Origin: Hortaea werneckii
Lineage: Eukaryota > Ascomycota > Dothideomycetes > Mycosphaerellales > Teratosphaeriaceae
Reading direction: 5' to 3'
DNA length: 64,000 bases
NCBI GenBank assembly: GCA_037044905.1
Contig: JBAOKB010000037.1
Location: 682,001-746,000, forward strand
Part shown: positions 10,772 through 22,578 of the stretch, in pieces
How positions within the stretch are numbered: position 1 is the stretch's first letter
Layout of the letters: every line of letters starts with the position of its first letter
The notes under the pieces: model-generated
The model's input: only the letters and a program-made list of their open reading frames with translations
The model's database searches: none
What the model was told of the DNA's origin: nothing
Program-made: the position numbers and the translations under genes

Positions 10772-12286
10772 TAAGCTGAGGTGGTGTTTCCGAGGAGGCT
10801 GAAGCACGCCATCGATTTGATCATGAGCCATGGCAACGAGGTCAGAGAGCAGGTGACCATGGCCCCGCCGTCATTCCAAGAGTGCATCACCGGGCAGCAC
10901 TCCGCACGCAGGACACAACGATCGAACTGGAGAAGCCTTGGCTAGTAAGGCGGAGAATGGAGTGCCCTAAAGGGGATGTGGGGAAAGGTGGTTGGAAGTA
11001 CGGATATCGGCAAGCAGAACGACGGCTGGTGGCGGCTCTAAGGGCAAAGGACCAGCTGGACAATGCCAAGGATCTAGACATGCGGGGGGTGTGGAAAAGT
11101 GCGGTCAAGGTTTACCTAATTCCTGAAGGTTCAGGTACAGTACTGTCCTGGGTACAGGAGTAGTATACGTGTCGTGGAAACCTCCTCCGAAGACTGAAGA
11201 GGTGCGATCCACCGGACGGCTCGTCAGCCATTCGGGTACGCCTGTCGGACTCGAGCTGCATGGCGAATGAGTAGAAGGGCGAATAGGCAACGAGCAATAA
11301 CGATACCCCTCTGGAACACGTGCACGACCTTGTCAATAATGCATGCGGTCAGGAATCCGATGGTACCTACGTTAGTAAAAGAAATGCAATGTCGTGCTCT
11401 GCATCGTCTGCCAGGTTCGCCTCGCGCGTCACCGGTGTTGCATCGTCTGACATTGGCATCGAAAGTCTGTATTTTCTATTACCCCCGCAAAACTCGATCG
11501 AGCAAGCGCGTGCCTCGCGAAATGATCATCTCTCCACAGCTCCGCGCCGGACCGCCCACCGATGACCAGTCATGAGCGCACATGACCTGTCCGGCACAGT
11601 CGTAGCGGTCGAGACGGTACAGTAGCTGTAGTGGTAGTAGCGCAGGCTCGCAGGAGTTGGTCCCAGCGGCTGGCGAGCGTCAGTGGCCCCAAAGTTAGGA
11701 GTCCAGATTGCGGGGAAGCCGCTGGAAGCACGAGCACTATGAAAAAATTCTCAAATCAAATGGGCGGTCTTGGAAGTATTATTGACACTGGATGTTGCTG
11801 GTCAACAACCAGTACCATATATGCCAGAGCATAGAAACCACAAAATGCCATACAGCCCAATGAAAATCAATCAAGGAACAAAATACCTCAATGCGAACAG
11901 CTGGCAGATCACGCAGATCTTGCACATCAAAACGTGCGCGCGCGCTAAGCACGGAGAGCCGAGCTCCGCTTCATGAAAAAAACCCTGCTCCAAATGGCAA
12001 CACTAGCGTAATAGTCCCTACTCTGTGACGCCTTCGAGCGGCTTTTGCACTTGGCTACCGCGTGATCACGCAGCTCAAAATTTGCATGGTAACGCAGGAG
12101 TCCACCGCCAATCTAAGCCTGAGCTATATGAACCCAGTGAGCCAGGTAGGATGTTTTCTTCTCCCTTAGTTTACCCATCCCCTCCTAACGACAACTGTGA
12201 ATCAACATCGACAACTCCATAGCAAAGTACGGCTCTTCGCCACCGGTCACTCTTTTCAGTCACCTGACTTCTCAAACCTTTCAACG
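10772..12286. other. Intergenic spacer, no recognised gene
   Basis: About 1.5 kb between two plus-strand genes. Open frames of up to about 100 codons exist but start on non-ATG codons or lack resemblance to anything. The segment just before 12287 presumably carries the promoter of the DUF3602 gene. No repeat was noticed. Confidence 0.4.
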
Positions 12287-12766
12287 ATGCCGCGTAACTT
12301 TTCTGTCGTCGAGCCCCATCCATCTGTGGTGAATCATGGTGGCTACATCGGCTCAGGCATCGGCGGCGCTGGAAACTACAAACACTACAACCGCGCCGAG
12401 CTTACCCCAGGCCCGTCTGCACAAGGGCCTGCCGCTCGGATACCTCTGAAGAAACGCCCAGACCGCGTTGTCCCATGTGGTCGTGGTGGCGCTGGCAACA
12501 TGCGCCGAGTCACCAACTCACCTGAACCGGAGATGTTCCAATTCGACGAGGAAATGATGAAGCAAAGGGAAACCGCAGCACCCACCTACCACATCGGGCG
12601 TGGCGGTGCAGCCAACTTCGTCGACGAGATGAAGCCCAGGACGAACCGGATGGGCAGCACCGGCTCAGACATGTCCGTCAACTCTGACCGAAGTGAAGCA
12701 AGCAGCGTCCGCAGCCGCATGGAGGGGACATTCAACCGTTTGACCAGGAAGATCTCGAACCGGTAA
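12287..12766 (+). CDS. DUF3602 / Par32-like small phosphoprotein
   Basis: Single-exon gene for a 159-residue, largely disordered protein. It carries three glycine motifs diagnostic of the DUF3602 family: IGGAGNY near residue 25, GRGGAGN near 65 and GRGGAAN near 104. The C-terminal third is Ser/Arg-rich. In yeast, Par32 (phosphorylated after rapamycin) and related proteins of this family act in TORC1/nitrogen signalling, Par32 inhibiting ammonium permeases. Whether this copy does the same is inference. The start at 12287 is preferred because the in-frame upstream extension (from 12197) has no family resemblance. Confidence 0.82.
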   Translation: MPRNFSVVEPHPSVVNHGGYIGSGIGGAGNYKHYNRAELTPGPSAQGPAARIPLKKRPDRVVPCGRGGAGNMRRVTNSPEPEMFQFDEEMMKQRETAAPTYHIGRGGAANFVDEMKPRTNRMGSTGSDMSVNSDRSEASSVRSRMEGTFNRLTRKISNR

Positions 12767-13872
12767 TCTTTTCGTTGGTCACAACCAGATGACGAAACGA
12801 TTCTATCAACCTCTCCTCTTCAGCATCAGCAGACAAGGCGTCGGAGGGCATCTGAGCGTCGGTTGATTATTTCGGGAGCGGAGTTTTAAGTGGGGGAGAG
12901 GCACGGCACCAAAAGCACACCCAAAAGTTACTTGTTGCATTTACTGGATTTCGAATTGCATATGATACCCACACCCACCGAGTGGTCTGTCGACAAACAG
13001 ACACTCGCGCAGAGGGCGCCATTACGGCACAGCATTTTTTTTTTTTTTTTTTCTTTTGGCATTGCATGGTACGGCAGTTACGGCAAGGAGGCAGCATCTT
13101 CGTTCGGGCGGTACGCATGTAATATTAGTTTAATCGATGTTCATGAAAAGCTGTCGGTCTACTGGGCCTTCAGCCTATTTTCTAGCCATGGTCAATGTTC
13201 CTGTTCTCGTTGCCGTTCCCTCTGTTCTGCACGCCACATTGGATATCACAGTACTCTTTGGTGTATTTGGCATTGTGGATTCTGACTACGGCTGTGAAAC
13301 ATCATGGCCCTTCTCACACAAGACATCTCCGCGTCAAATATGTAAGGTGCCTGGCTCCGAGCCTGACCAGGGAGGCGAGGAGGTGAAGATTCCGGCCCGC
13401 TTTCTAAGCAGGCACCGGATAAGGCTGAACCGAGCAGCCGACCTGCATGGATGTGGATACAGGTGTGCGGCCCTGGAGGATCCCGTGTTTATGAGATAAT
13501 AAGGCAACAAGTTGAAGAAGAGGCAGATGGATATGGATACCTCTATACGCCCTACGTTCCACCGTTCACCACCCCTTTCTTGCCAAGCCCCTGCGATCGT
13601 TTCAGCCATGGCAGCCGTGGAATCCGCCGACTCTTAGCTCCGACGATAAGGTACGGGCTGACGGCAACATCGACATTCCGACTTCCAACACATCCGGCTC
13701 CGATACGGCCGCATAATAATTATAACCATAATCATAGCAGCTTACTACGCGCAAGCCAGTCAAAACATCCTGGCGCTGTGGTAATCGTCGTCCGCATCCA
13801 GTCCTATGTGCATGCAGCGAGGCAGAGCTGAGAGCACGCGATCGCTACAAGAGAGGGAGCCAGCCTCGAGCG
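12767..13872. other. Intergenic spacer with T18 tract
   Basis: About 1.1 kb with no recognised gene. An 18-T homopolymer lies at 13035-13052, the same length as the one at 1972-1989. The last few hundred bases would hold the OSH3 promoter. Confidence 0.4.
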
Positions 13873-16800
13873 ATGGCCGGGATTGAAACGTTGGTCGTCC
13901 ACTCCAAGAGCTACGTTGTGAGATGGCTGGACGTGTCCGAGTATCAGTCAATTGCTTGGTCGGTGGAGCCTCACAAGAGAAGCATCAACTTTGGCATCTT
14001 CAAACATCCGGGCACCAAGGGAGGTTTGACTCCCGCCCTGCCCGAACACGAGGTTGGAGATGCTCCAGACTCAGGCGTGCAGACTCCCGCGGTCGATGAA
14101 GCAGCTGCGCCTGCCACCAGCAAGCAAGGACGGCGAGGATCAGTGACAAAGAGCGAGACCAGCCAGGCGAGAGACAAGCTTGAGAGCCTTGGGATTAGAA
14201 CCGTGTGGTGGACTGGCAGATGCGAAGCGGACAAAGTCACCATGGGCCAGTACGACATCCTAGCAGGCCAGGGCGGTACTTACGGAATGGTGTTTGACAA
14301 CACGTTCTCTAAGCAGACCTCGAAGACCGTGCATTTCGTAGTCATGACCCACCCTACCGATGCGCCACCCAAGTCCGGGCATCATCTACACTACTCGAAT
14401 ACGTACGGAAGCAACACGAACTCTATCGGGAGAAGCAACAGTCCCTCCATGCGACCTGCGGCCAACTCAAACGAGTCACTCGCTCAATCACATCGTGGAG
14501 TTCTAGAGGATCCTAGACCGCCATCTCGTAGAGGGCTAGAAACGAAGGGTATAGAAGGGACTTCGTTCTATACCGGTGTCCTGCACAAGAAGCGAAGAAA
14601 GAAGGCTCAGGGCCACGCAAAGCGGTTCTTTTCACTCGACTTTACCTCAGCCACCCTCTCCTACTATAGAGACAGGCATTCTTCAGCTCTTCGCGGCGCT
14701 GTGCCATTGTCTCTGGCAGCCGTCGGTGTCAACGAGAAGAATAGAGAGTTTTCCATCGACTCTGGTGCTGAGGTGTGGCACCTGAAGGCTCTCAACAAAA
14801 AAGACTTTGAAGGGTGGCGAGAAGCGCTGGAGCGTGCTTCGGCCATTAGCACCACGACGGAACACACTCCACTCCCTCCAGAGCTACTGCCGGCCTTCCG
14901 AAGCTCGCTCCGCCCCCTGATCATGCTCAAGATAGAGAATGGGAACGTGTTGAAGAATTAGTGAGCAAGGTTGCCGGTACTAGGGATGCTGTGCGCGGTC
15001 TCGCGAAAGACACAGATCCAAAGTACATGCCTGGAGCAAATGGCGCCGGGCTAGGCTTGACACGGTCAGGGGGCAGTAGCATTGCGCCAAGTCCTTCGGA
15101 TTCAACTCTTTCTCCTGGCCCGGAACTAGATGATGCTGCGCCTGGTAGACGTCCGTTCTGGAAGCGGAAGCCTTCTGCTGAGAGAAGCCCGGTAGCACTT
15201 TTGCGAAGAAGTGTTTCGGCTCAGCTGGCGGTGCCAACGCCCTCTAGCATTCCTGGGACTGTCTCGCAATCGCCAAGTACCCTTTCCATACCCAAGCGAC
15301 CAAGCATCACTCCGCAACCCGAACTACCGGATGAAGACGTCCACGAACGCTGTATGGCTCTGTTGCGCGATCTCGACGACGTTGTGACAGACTTTTCGGC
15401 GCTTGTATCTCAAAGTAAAGCACGACGCCACCCGCCTCTTCCTAAATCATCTTCGCGCATGTCGCTAGAATCTGTAGACCAGGAGTTTTTCGATGCTGAA
15501 GATGGCGAGAATAGTCCATCACAACTCCTTAAAATCGAAGACGAAGACGCGCAGGAAGAGCAGCTATTCGACCAAGCTGAGGACGTAGACTCGGATACGA
15601 GCAGCGATGCTGGCGACGCTGTTCGCGAGTCGTCACATTTCACAACAACGCCACAAGCTACGTGCAACAGGCACTTTCCCAGCAAGCCAGCTTCCCTGGC
15701 CCCGTTGCCCTTCGATCAACCTATTAAACGCCGGGCGACTGTGAGAGCACCGAAGCAACCGCCGCCGAGCATAATCGGCTTCCTGCGAAAAAACGCAGGA
15801 AAAGACCTGTCCACTGTATCGATGCCAGTAACGGCAAACGAACCCACCTCGCTGCTCCAGCGTTTAGCAGAAAGCATCGAGTACCCACAGCTGCTGGATC
15901 AGGCTGCATCTCCTTTGGCTTCAGCGAATGAGCGGCTAATGTATGTCTCTGCGTTTGCGATATCGTACTTTGCAAACAATAGAGTAAAAGAAAGAGCCAT
16001 TCGCAAGCCTTTCAATCCCATGCTAGGTGAGACTTACGAATTAGTGCGCGAGGATCTGGGGTTCAGATTTATCGCGGAGAAGGTATTCCATCACCCAGTG
16101 CGAATGGCTTGTCAAGCAGAGAGTCTCAACAACGGCGGATGGGGTTTTACACAAGCCCCACAGCCAGTCCAGAAATTCTGGGGCAAGAGTGTGGAGCTCA
16201 ATACGGAAGGACGAGCTCGTGTGGTTCTACACTCAACCGGAGAGTGCTTTTCTTGGACTCAGGCTACCTGCTTTCTGCGTAATGTGATTGCAGGCGAGAA
16301 ATACGTTGAGCCCGTTCAGAGCATGACAATCACCTGCGAGAGTAGCGGAGCCCGTGCGGTGGCGACTTTCAAGGCTGGCGGTATGTTTTCCGGACGTAGC
16401 GAAGATGTCACCGTGCAGCTTTTCGAAGCGCAGTCTGATTCTCCTTTGGCTCTCGGTCTGGAAGGCAAGTGGACGGAAAGTCTAAAGCGGACTGATACCG
16501 GAGCGACTATTTGGACAGTCGGCCAGCTGGTGCCGGATGCACCGAAGGTTTATGGCTTCACGGCGTTCGCAGCGGCGCTCAACGAGGTGACCGCTATCGA
16601 GCAGGGTGCCATTCCCTTCACCGACTCACGACTACGCCCAGATCAAGCGGCTCTCGAAAACGGAGAGGTCGACAAGGCAGAGGGGCTCAAGGCTCGCCTA
16701 GAGGAGCGACAACGGGCACGGAGAAAGGTTCTTGAAAGCCATGGACAGACCTGGAATCCACAGTTCTTCGAGAAAGTCGAGGGTGAAGGCGATGAAGAAG

Positions 16801-16889
16801 TCTGGGTGCTGAAGGGAGGGAAGGGTAGCTACTGGGAGCGTAGAGCGAATGGCGATTGGCAAGGGGTTCGTGAGGTCTTTGAGTTGTGA
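13873..16889 (+). CDS. OSH3: Oxysterol-binding protein Osh3 (one frameshift)
   Basis: Lipid-transfer protein of ER-plasma membrane contacts. Domain order matches fungal Osh3: an N-terminal GOLD-like domain (HSKSYVVRW to about residue 160), a PH domain (about 230-320, ending in the FEGWREALERA helix), a FFAT motif EFFDAED near 537 that should bind the ER protein Scs2/VAP, and an OSBP-related domain (about 655-940) with NPMLGETYE. The usual EQVSHHPP-like signature reads EKVFHHPV. The frame changes at a five-C run (14913-14917): upstream the frame ends at 14961, while the downstream frame is already coding (REWERVEELV) before that stop. No GT-AG intron bridges the break. One missing base would restore a protein of about 1,005 residues. 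Either a sequencing error or a genuine lesion is possible. Confidence 0.9.
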
Positions 16890-17924
16890 TATGCAGTCGT
16901 TCTCGCGTGACGGGCTGAGATGTACCCTCTGACCCTGCGGTGGAATATTGGATATAAACGGAGCGATGGTCCGTTCGAAATGGATGGAGAGCGATCTAGC
17001 TTGCTCCAGCTTCATTTCGGCCATTGCACAACATGTTTATGTAGTCTGTCTCTTCAGGTCACCTGTCAACAGGAGGTAAAGGAAACCCACAGCGGTTCAC
17101 AGCGGTTGGTGGCTTGCGAGCAGTCGACGTGAGTGGCGCCACTGCAGTGCTCGGCGGTTTCACAGCATAGGCTTCCTGCCGGTCGACCTCACTTCATCAT
17201 GTTCGCCTCATGTCTGTCTGCTTCCCTCGCTCCGTTCTACACCATCTGGCCAGTGCTTGTAAGACTGATGCGGTCTTGCACCTCACACTCTGCTGCTGTT
17301 TGCCTGCGGGAAGAAGCCGGGATCACCTGGCAAATTGCCCATTTCATGGTACACCGGTTCCGAGAATATTTCTTGCTAGATCGATCTCGTACCTGCGAAC
17401 TGCTTCAGTGACCATGGGGAGGAGTGTCGTTGTCGAAGCAGCTGAATGAATGTCATGGCTCAAGAGCTACTTTGCAACCGCGATAAATTATTGATGATCA
17501 AAAGCATGCCCCAAACTTTTGTTACGAGCTTCCTCATTCGGAAAGGCCTTATCATCTCGCGTGGTTTAGTCCATCGCTACGACTGCTGCTACGGACACGA
17601 TCAAATGGCTAAGACACTCGTTACATTGCGCTACGACGAGAGCCAGCGTACTGCGGGCATCGTGATTCGACCACCAGCTCCCCGTTCCTGGCGGCCACGC
17701 AAGGGGAGTACGCGATGCAGTATCAACCCCACTCTTATCAAGCAAACTACTCTACACTGGGCTCGCGTGTCTTGAGGTTGAAGTGCGTGCGAAGTGAATG
17801 ACGCAGATGGCTCTTCCTTAGCCTTCGTCAGTTTTTAGGACTATTAAAGCTTGACCTCCTCTTGTTTACAACCCGAAGTCTTGTCTGCAGTCCTAAGCAT
17901 CTTTAGGAACAACAGCTGTACAAG
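16890..17924. other. Intergenic spacer, no recognised gene
   Basis: About 1.0 kb between OSH3 and the carboxypeptidase, both on the plus strand. A short direct repeat (CACAGCGGTT, twice) lies near 17090. Open frames are not convincing. The promoter of the carboxypeptidase gene is presumably in the last part. Confidence 0.35.
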
Positions 17925-19856
17925 ATGCATCTGACTACCTTCGCAGTCGCCTCTCTGGCGGCTGTAGCAGCAGCACGCAGCCCAGAGCATGTACGAAAGG
18001 ATCACCACAAGGTGCACGAAAAAGCTAAGCGTGCTACGCCGGATGCATCGTCCTTCTTCCACACAACGCCCCCGTACTATGGCGGGCCTTGCCGTAATGG
18101 CACCATCATCCCTCAGACCTACAACACGAGCAAGTATGCAGTCGACGGGACAGCCATACCGGATGTAGACTTCGACATTGGAGAAAGCTACGCAGGCCTT
18201 TTGCCAATCTCGAGCGCGCCGAACTCGAGCGAGCTGTACTTTTGGTTCTACCCTTCCGCCAACCCACAGGCTGAGGACGAGATCCTGATCTGGCTCAACG
18301 GTGGCCCAGGCTGCTCTAGTCTTGAGGGCATCTTACAGGAGAACGGACCTTTCCTATGGCAATACGGCACATTCAAACCGGTCAAGAATCCCTACACTTG
18401 GGTCAACTTGACGAACGTCGTCTGGATCGAGCAGCCCGCTGGCACAGGCTTCAGTCAAAAGCGCGGTACCCCTGCTGCTACCAACGAGCTTGAAGTCGCC
18501 GAGCAGTTCTTGGGATTCTGGAAGAACTTTGTCGACACTTTTGGTTTGCACAACCGTAAGGTGTACATTGCGGGCGAGGTAAGCCAAAGACATGCTGACA
18601 GTCGTGTTTGATATTCGAATGGCAGCTGACATTTCTCGCAGTCTTATGCAGGATATTGTAAGCACTCACAAACGTAAGTTAACAATGAGCACTGGATTGA
18701 ATCTGACCTAGCGCTCTAGACGTTCCTTACATTGCCGATGCTATGCACAACCAGACAGACGAGACTTACTACGGCGTCGAGTCTATTCTGTTCTACGACC
18801 CCTCAATGAGTTATGGCGTCGTCCAAGACAGCATTCCTACAGTGCCGTTCGTGGAATACTGGTCGAACCTCTTCAACTTTAACGACACCTTCATGGAGGA
18901 CATCCGTGGTCGGTCTGCCAAATGCGGCTACGACGATTTCATGGATCTTGCATTGACCTTTCCACCGAACGGCACACTTCCGACACCGCCCAACGTTGAG
19001 GGTGACCAAGAAGGGTGCGACATTTGGGATGATGTTATCACTGCGGCTCAGCTGATCAACCCGTGCTGGGATGTGTACCAGGTATGAGCAATAGCTGGAC
19101 GTGGTCCATGTTCCCATCACTAATCAATCGCTCAAGGTTGCTACTACTTGCCCGCTGCTGTGGGATGTGCTCGGTTTCCCAGGTTCATTCGACTACCTGC
19201 CGCCAGGTGCAGAGATCTACTTCAACCGCACTGAGGTGCAGCGTGCGATCAACGCTCCCGTTGGGCCTTGGGCAGAATGCAGCTCCGGCGTCCTAGACAC
19301 AGACAGCAGCCCACCTTCAGGCCTCAGTATTTTGCCGCGAGTCATTGAGAAGAACAAAAAGACTGTCATTGGACATGGTCTTCTTGACTTCATCTTGCTT
19401 AGCAACGGGACTCTGATGGCGATCCAGAACATGACATGGAGCGGCTCTCAAGGTTTCTCCACTCCACCGAGCCAGTGGGATGACTTCTTCGTCCCATATC
19501 ACAGTGAGCTTAGCCTTGGATCCCTGGCAGGCGCCGGGTAAGTACCTATCTGTTCCTTGCAGGACTGCCCCTTTCACGAGTAGTCAAAGGCATGGAATGC
19601 AAGCTAATCCACTTATTACAGGGTCTTCGGCCAATACCACACCGAACGCGATCTGACGTTCGTAACCATCGATCTCAGTGGTCACATGGTCCCTCAGTAC
19701 GCTCCGAGCGCCGCCTACAGACAACTTGAGTTCCTGCTTGGCAGGATTGACAGCCTAGGCGAACGATCAGACTTCACTACTCAAAGTGGCAACTTTGGTA
19801 ACAGTTTCAACTTTACCACGGCGAATGCCACGATGAAGATGCAGCCGAAGCTGTAG
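17925..19856 (+). CDS. Secreted serine carboxypeptidase, S10 family
   Basis: Five exons, 17925-18578, 18642-18657, 18720-19081, 19137-19537 and 19622-19856, give 555 residues. Introns are 55-84 nt with GTAAGC, GTAAGC, GTATGA and GTAAGT donors. A signal peptide (about 1-17) is followed by a KAKR processing-like site. S10 hallmarks are all present: substrate-binding [13 protein letters not shown], the nucleophile in GESYAGYY (Ser 219), the acid in GHGLLDFIL (Asp 428) and the base in [10 protein letters not shown] (His 499). There are more than eight N-glycosylation sequons. The enzyme should remove C-terminal residues from peptides at acid pH, in the vacuole or outside the cell. The second exon is only 16 nt and holds the catalytic Ser codon. 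Confidence 0.93.
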
Positions 19857-20756
19857 GATCTTTCCGACTAGTGAAGTGTACATAGCGACGTGATGATGAG
19901 GAATGATCATGTGCTTCCCGAAACCAAGTGGCATGTTGTCCCTTTTCATAATTGGCTAGGATCTGGTTGGTCCATAGTCAGATGTCCTTCTCGTGCGTTC
20001 TATTGGCAACAGTGTTCTTTGATGTCCATAGAAGGAGAACTCGGGTTGGTGTTGAGACAGCAGAACTGGCCTGGCACTTCGGTCTCCAAACGAAAATCAC
20101 GATGAGATGCTATGCTTCGGTCTGGCTTCATGGCCAAGAATCGAGAATGGTGGACAGCAGAACATCAAGGCTAGATCTACGTATCGGAGATAACAATTTG
20201 TCCAAGGTCGCTGGCCACATCATCGCAGAAAAATGCATTGACAAGAGGGGTCTCAGCCTTCTGCTTAGGAAAGACAAAGCTGGTATGACTGAGCTTCACA
20301 AGGATCAGCTGCTGCGAACTGTGACCTTGTAGATGGTAAGTCGCTGCCGGCGAGCAGAGCTCCCACAGTCTCTGTCACGCTATAGTCTGGAGAGACCAGG
20401 GAAAAATAGCGACTATAATTGAAGTCCGCCACGTGTAGTCAATACAATTTGAACATATGTAGTATACACACTCCTGGCACAGTATCTAGACAACTGCCAT
20501 TCCTTTTTCAGCTCTTACATTTGTCGCGAGACCATGCCGCACGCACATCTCATATTTCCGTTCGTCGCAGCATCTCCGATTTAGACAGTAGCTTCTGCTT
20601 GATGAATGCTGAAGACGTCACATTGCGCGAGTCTTCTGGCTGCCATACCTAAGGCACATTGCCCAAGGAGATGCGCCTTCTGATCGCAACAGCAGACAGG
20701 TGTTCTTCTGATGCCCATTCCGCGTAGCCAAAACCCACAGCGGGTATTCAAGCTTC
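19857..20756. other. Intergenic spacer between convergent genes
   Basis: 900 bp holding the 3' ends of the carboxypeptidase and mL58 genes. No gene or repeat is recognised. Confidence 0.4.
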
Positions 20757-21404
20757 CTACGCATCTCTACCCCAAAGCTTCTTCCGCTCCTGCCTCGCCT
20801 CCCTCGCCTCCGTCTTTCTCCGTCCCCACCTCCGCTTGATCTCTTCCAGCTCCCTCTCGCGCTCCTCCTTGATTTGCGGGGCGGAGCAGCACAGACTCAC
20901 GAAGAACTGCGAACATTCGAACTTCTCCGCTAACCGCACGCGTGTCCAGGTTTTGGGGTCCTCGGCGCGAAGTCTCCTCATCTCCTCGATCTGCTCGGGT
21001 GTCAGGTGGTATTTCTTCTCGTACAGCGGCCGCACTGGGGGTGGGACCGTCCGCGTCTCGTTGGAAGTGGAGGATGGGATGTTGGATGTAGAAGGGGTCG
21101 AAGGAGGAGTTGCGCTTCTCGTGGGGGCCACGGAATGCAGTTTTCGTCGGGGATCGTTGGCGGGAAGGAAGGCCATCGGCGTGTGGTAGACATTGGGCGC
21201 ACTCGATGGCGGGTTGAAGATGATGTGGTCCTGCGCTTCGGTGGTGGAGGGCAGGAAGGAGGCGTCGGGCTTTACTCTGAGGGCCTTGCGCGTGCGGCGG
21301 TATGAAGATTGGTGTCGGCGACAGGCCTGGCAGACATATGCGGAGGAGTCGGCGGAGGAGGTGATGGAGGGCCGGATTGCCCGGGGGAAGATGGCGGTGG
21401 CCAT
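20757..21404 (-). CDS. MRPL20: Mitochondrial large ribosomal subunit protein mL58 (Mrpl20)
   Basis: Single-exon gene for 215 residues. The first ~30 residues are basic and hydroxylated (MATAIFPRAIRPS), as expected for a mitochondrial presequence. The conserved core runs from about residue 125: RPLYEKKYHLTPEQIEEMRRLR, then DPKTWTRVRLAEKFECSQFFVSL, and a basic helical tail rich in Arg/Lys/Glu with a terminal KKLWGRDA. This is the fungal-specific Mrpl20/mL58 pattern, in which a winged-helix-like segment precedes a long charged helix. The middle (about 60-120) is Pro/Ser/Thr-rich and variable. Confidence 0.88.
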   Translation of the reverse strand: MATAIFPRAIRPSITSSADSSAYVCQACRRHQSSYRRTRKALRVKPDASFLPSTTEAQDHIIFNPPSSAPNVYHTPMAFLPANDPRRKLHSVAPTRSATPPSTPSTSNIPSSTSNETRTVPPPVRPLYEKKYHLTPEQIEEMRRLRAEDPKTWTRVRLAEKFECSQFFVSLCCSAPQIKEERERELEEIKRRWGRRKTEAREARQERKKLWGRDA

Positions 21405-22578
21405 GACCGGTTATTAGATGGTGATATATGGATCCGGGCCAGAGAGGGTGTCACCAAACGGAGGTGGCTTCTTGGGTTGAGCCGCACACACAGACGCCGC
21501 CAATGCTGTTCTCAGGGAGCTGGATGGACGGACAGTGGACGGCAGCAGCCAAATCTCATCGGACTCCCGTGGTGCACGGGCCAACATCTCTCAAGCCGAC
21601 CACCACCAACCCACCAACCCTTCAGATGCATCCACTCATACATAGACGCTCTTGGAATGCTACATAATGTGGTCTAAGCACTCTTTACACATACCGCCGC
21701 AGAAGAGAGAATAATATTCGGAAAAAAAAAAATGCGTAGATGCCAGCAAAAGCCGTTGGACTTCACTCAACTACTCTTATCAATATACTGATGTCCTGCA
21801 TTGGCCGTATTGTGATTGTTCTTCTCTTCAAAAGAGAACGAACCTGCCATGTTCCTCCCGGACATGCAATCCGCTTGCAGTCTTCGGCCAGAATACCCTT
21901 ACCCATACTCCCAAGGTGTCATATCAGTTGTCCCACCCAGCTTCCCTCATCTCGCCCCTGCCGCAACACACCCACTCTTCCTTTTGCTGCTCAGTCTCAA
22001 AGGTACAACACCGCTCCTCCTTAGCCGCCTCTCCGTTTCACTGTCCTTGGTCTCCATACCTGGAATCTCAGGCAATGCCTTCTCGCTCGCATGTCCACCT
22101 TCCACTTCCTCCGGGGCACCTACCAATTCAGCCACCCACCGCGAATCCCTTGTCCATCCTATGCCGATGCTAGTCCATGTAGGGTAGGTGAGGATATCGT
22201 AGACTTGTCTTTGGCGACAGGGACATAGATCTGGATGGACATTTCTTTGGTCACCTGCCTTTGCTGACGGAACTGTGGCCTGTTGAGAGGCATGACGACG
22301 GAATTTCCCACTATACCTGTGGGGAGGAGGTCGACCTTATTAGCAACCATTCTGATCTTTTCTGCCTTTCTCTCCTTTTTTTTTTTTTCTGTTTCTTCAT
22401 TTCTTCTGATCGGGGCACTTCAAGGAAGACAGCACGCATGGCGGACAAGAGACTGCAAAAATGGTGGAAACCAAACACTGAAAAAGCGGAAACATACCAC
22501 AGCTCCCACATGCTAAGCCACCAGTCCAGGCGGACTAACAAGCCGAATAGTATACTTGCCCCACCGATCCGGAAGGCG
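21405..22578. other. Spacer with possible exons of the next minus-strand gene
   Basis: No gene can be fixed here. A good splice-acceptor context (TGCTAAT branch, pyrimidine stretch, CACAG ending near 22317 on the minus strand) is followed by a minus-strand frame open to 21947. A GTATGT donor lies about 180 bases before it. These could be downstream exons of the hypothetical gene at 22579-23213, but competing phases prevent a firm model. A T13-14 tract lies near 22376-22389. Confidence 0.3.

Noticed and set aside
14834..14899. Intron explaining the OSH3 frame change
   Set aside because: The only upstream GT (GTGCTT) lies within the last PH helix, so removal would destroy the domain, and no usual donor or branch context is present.
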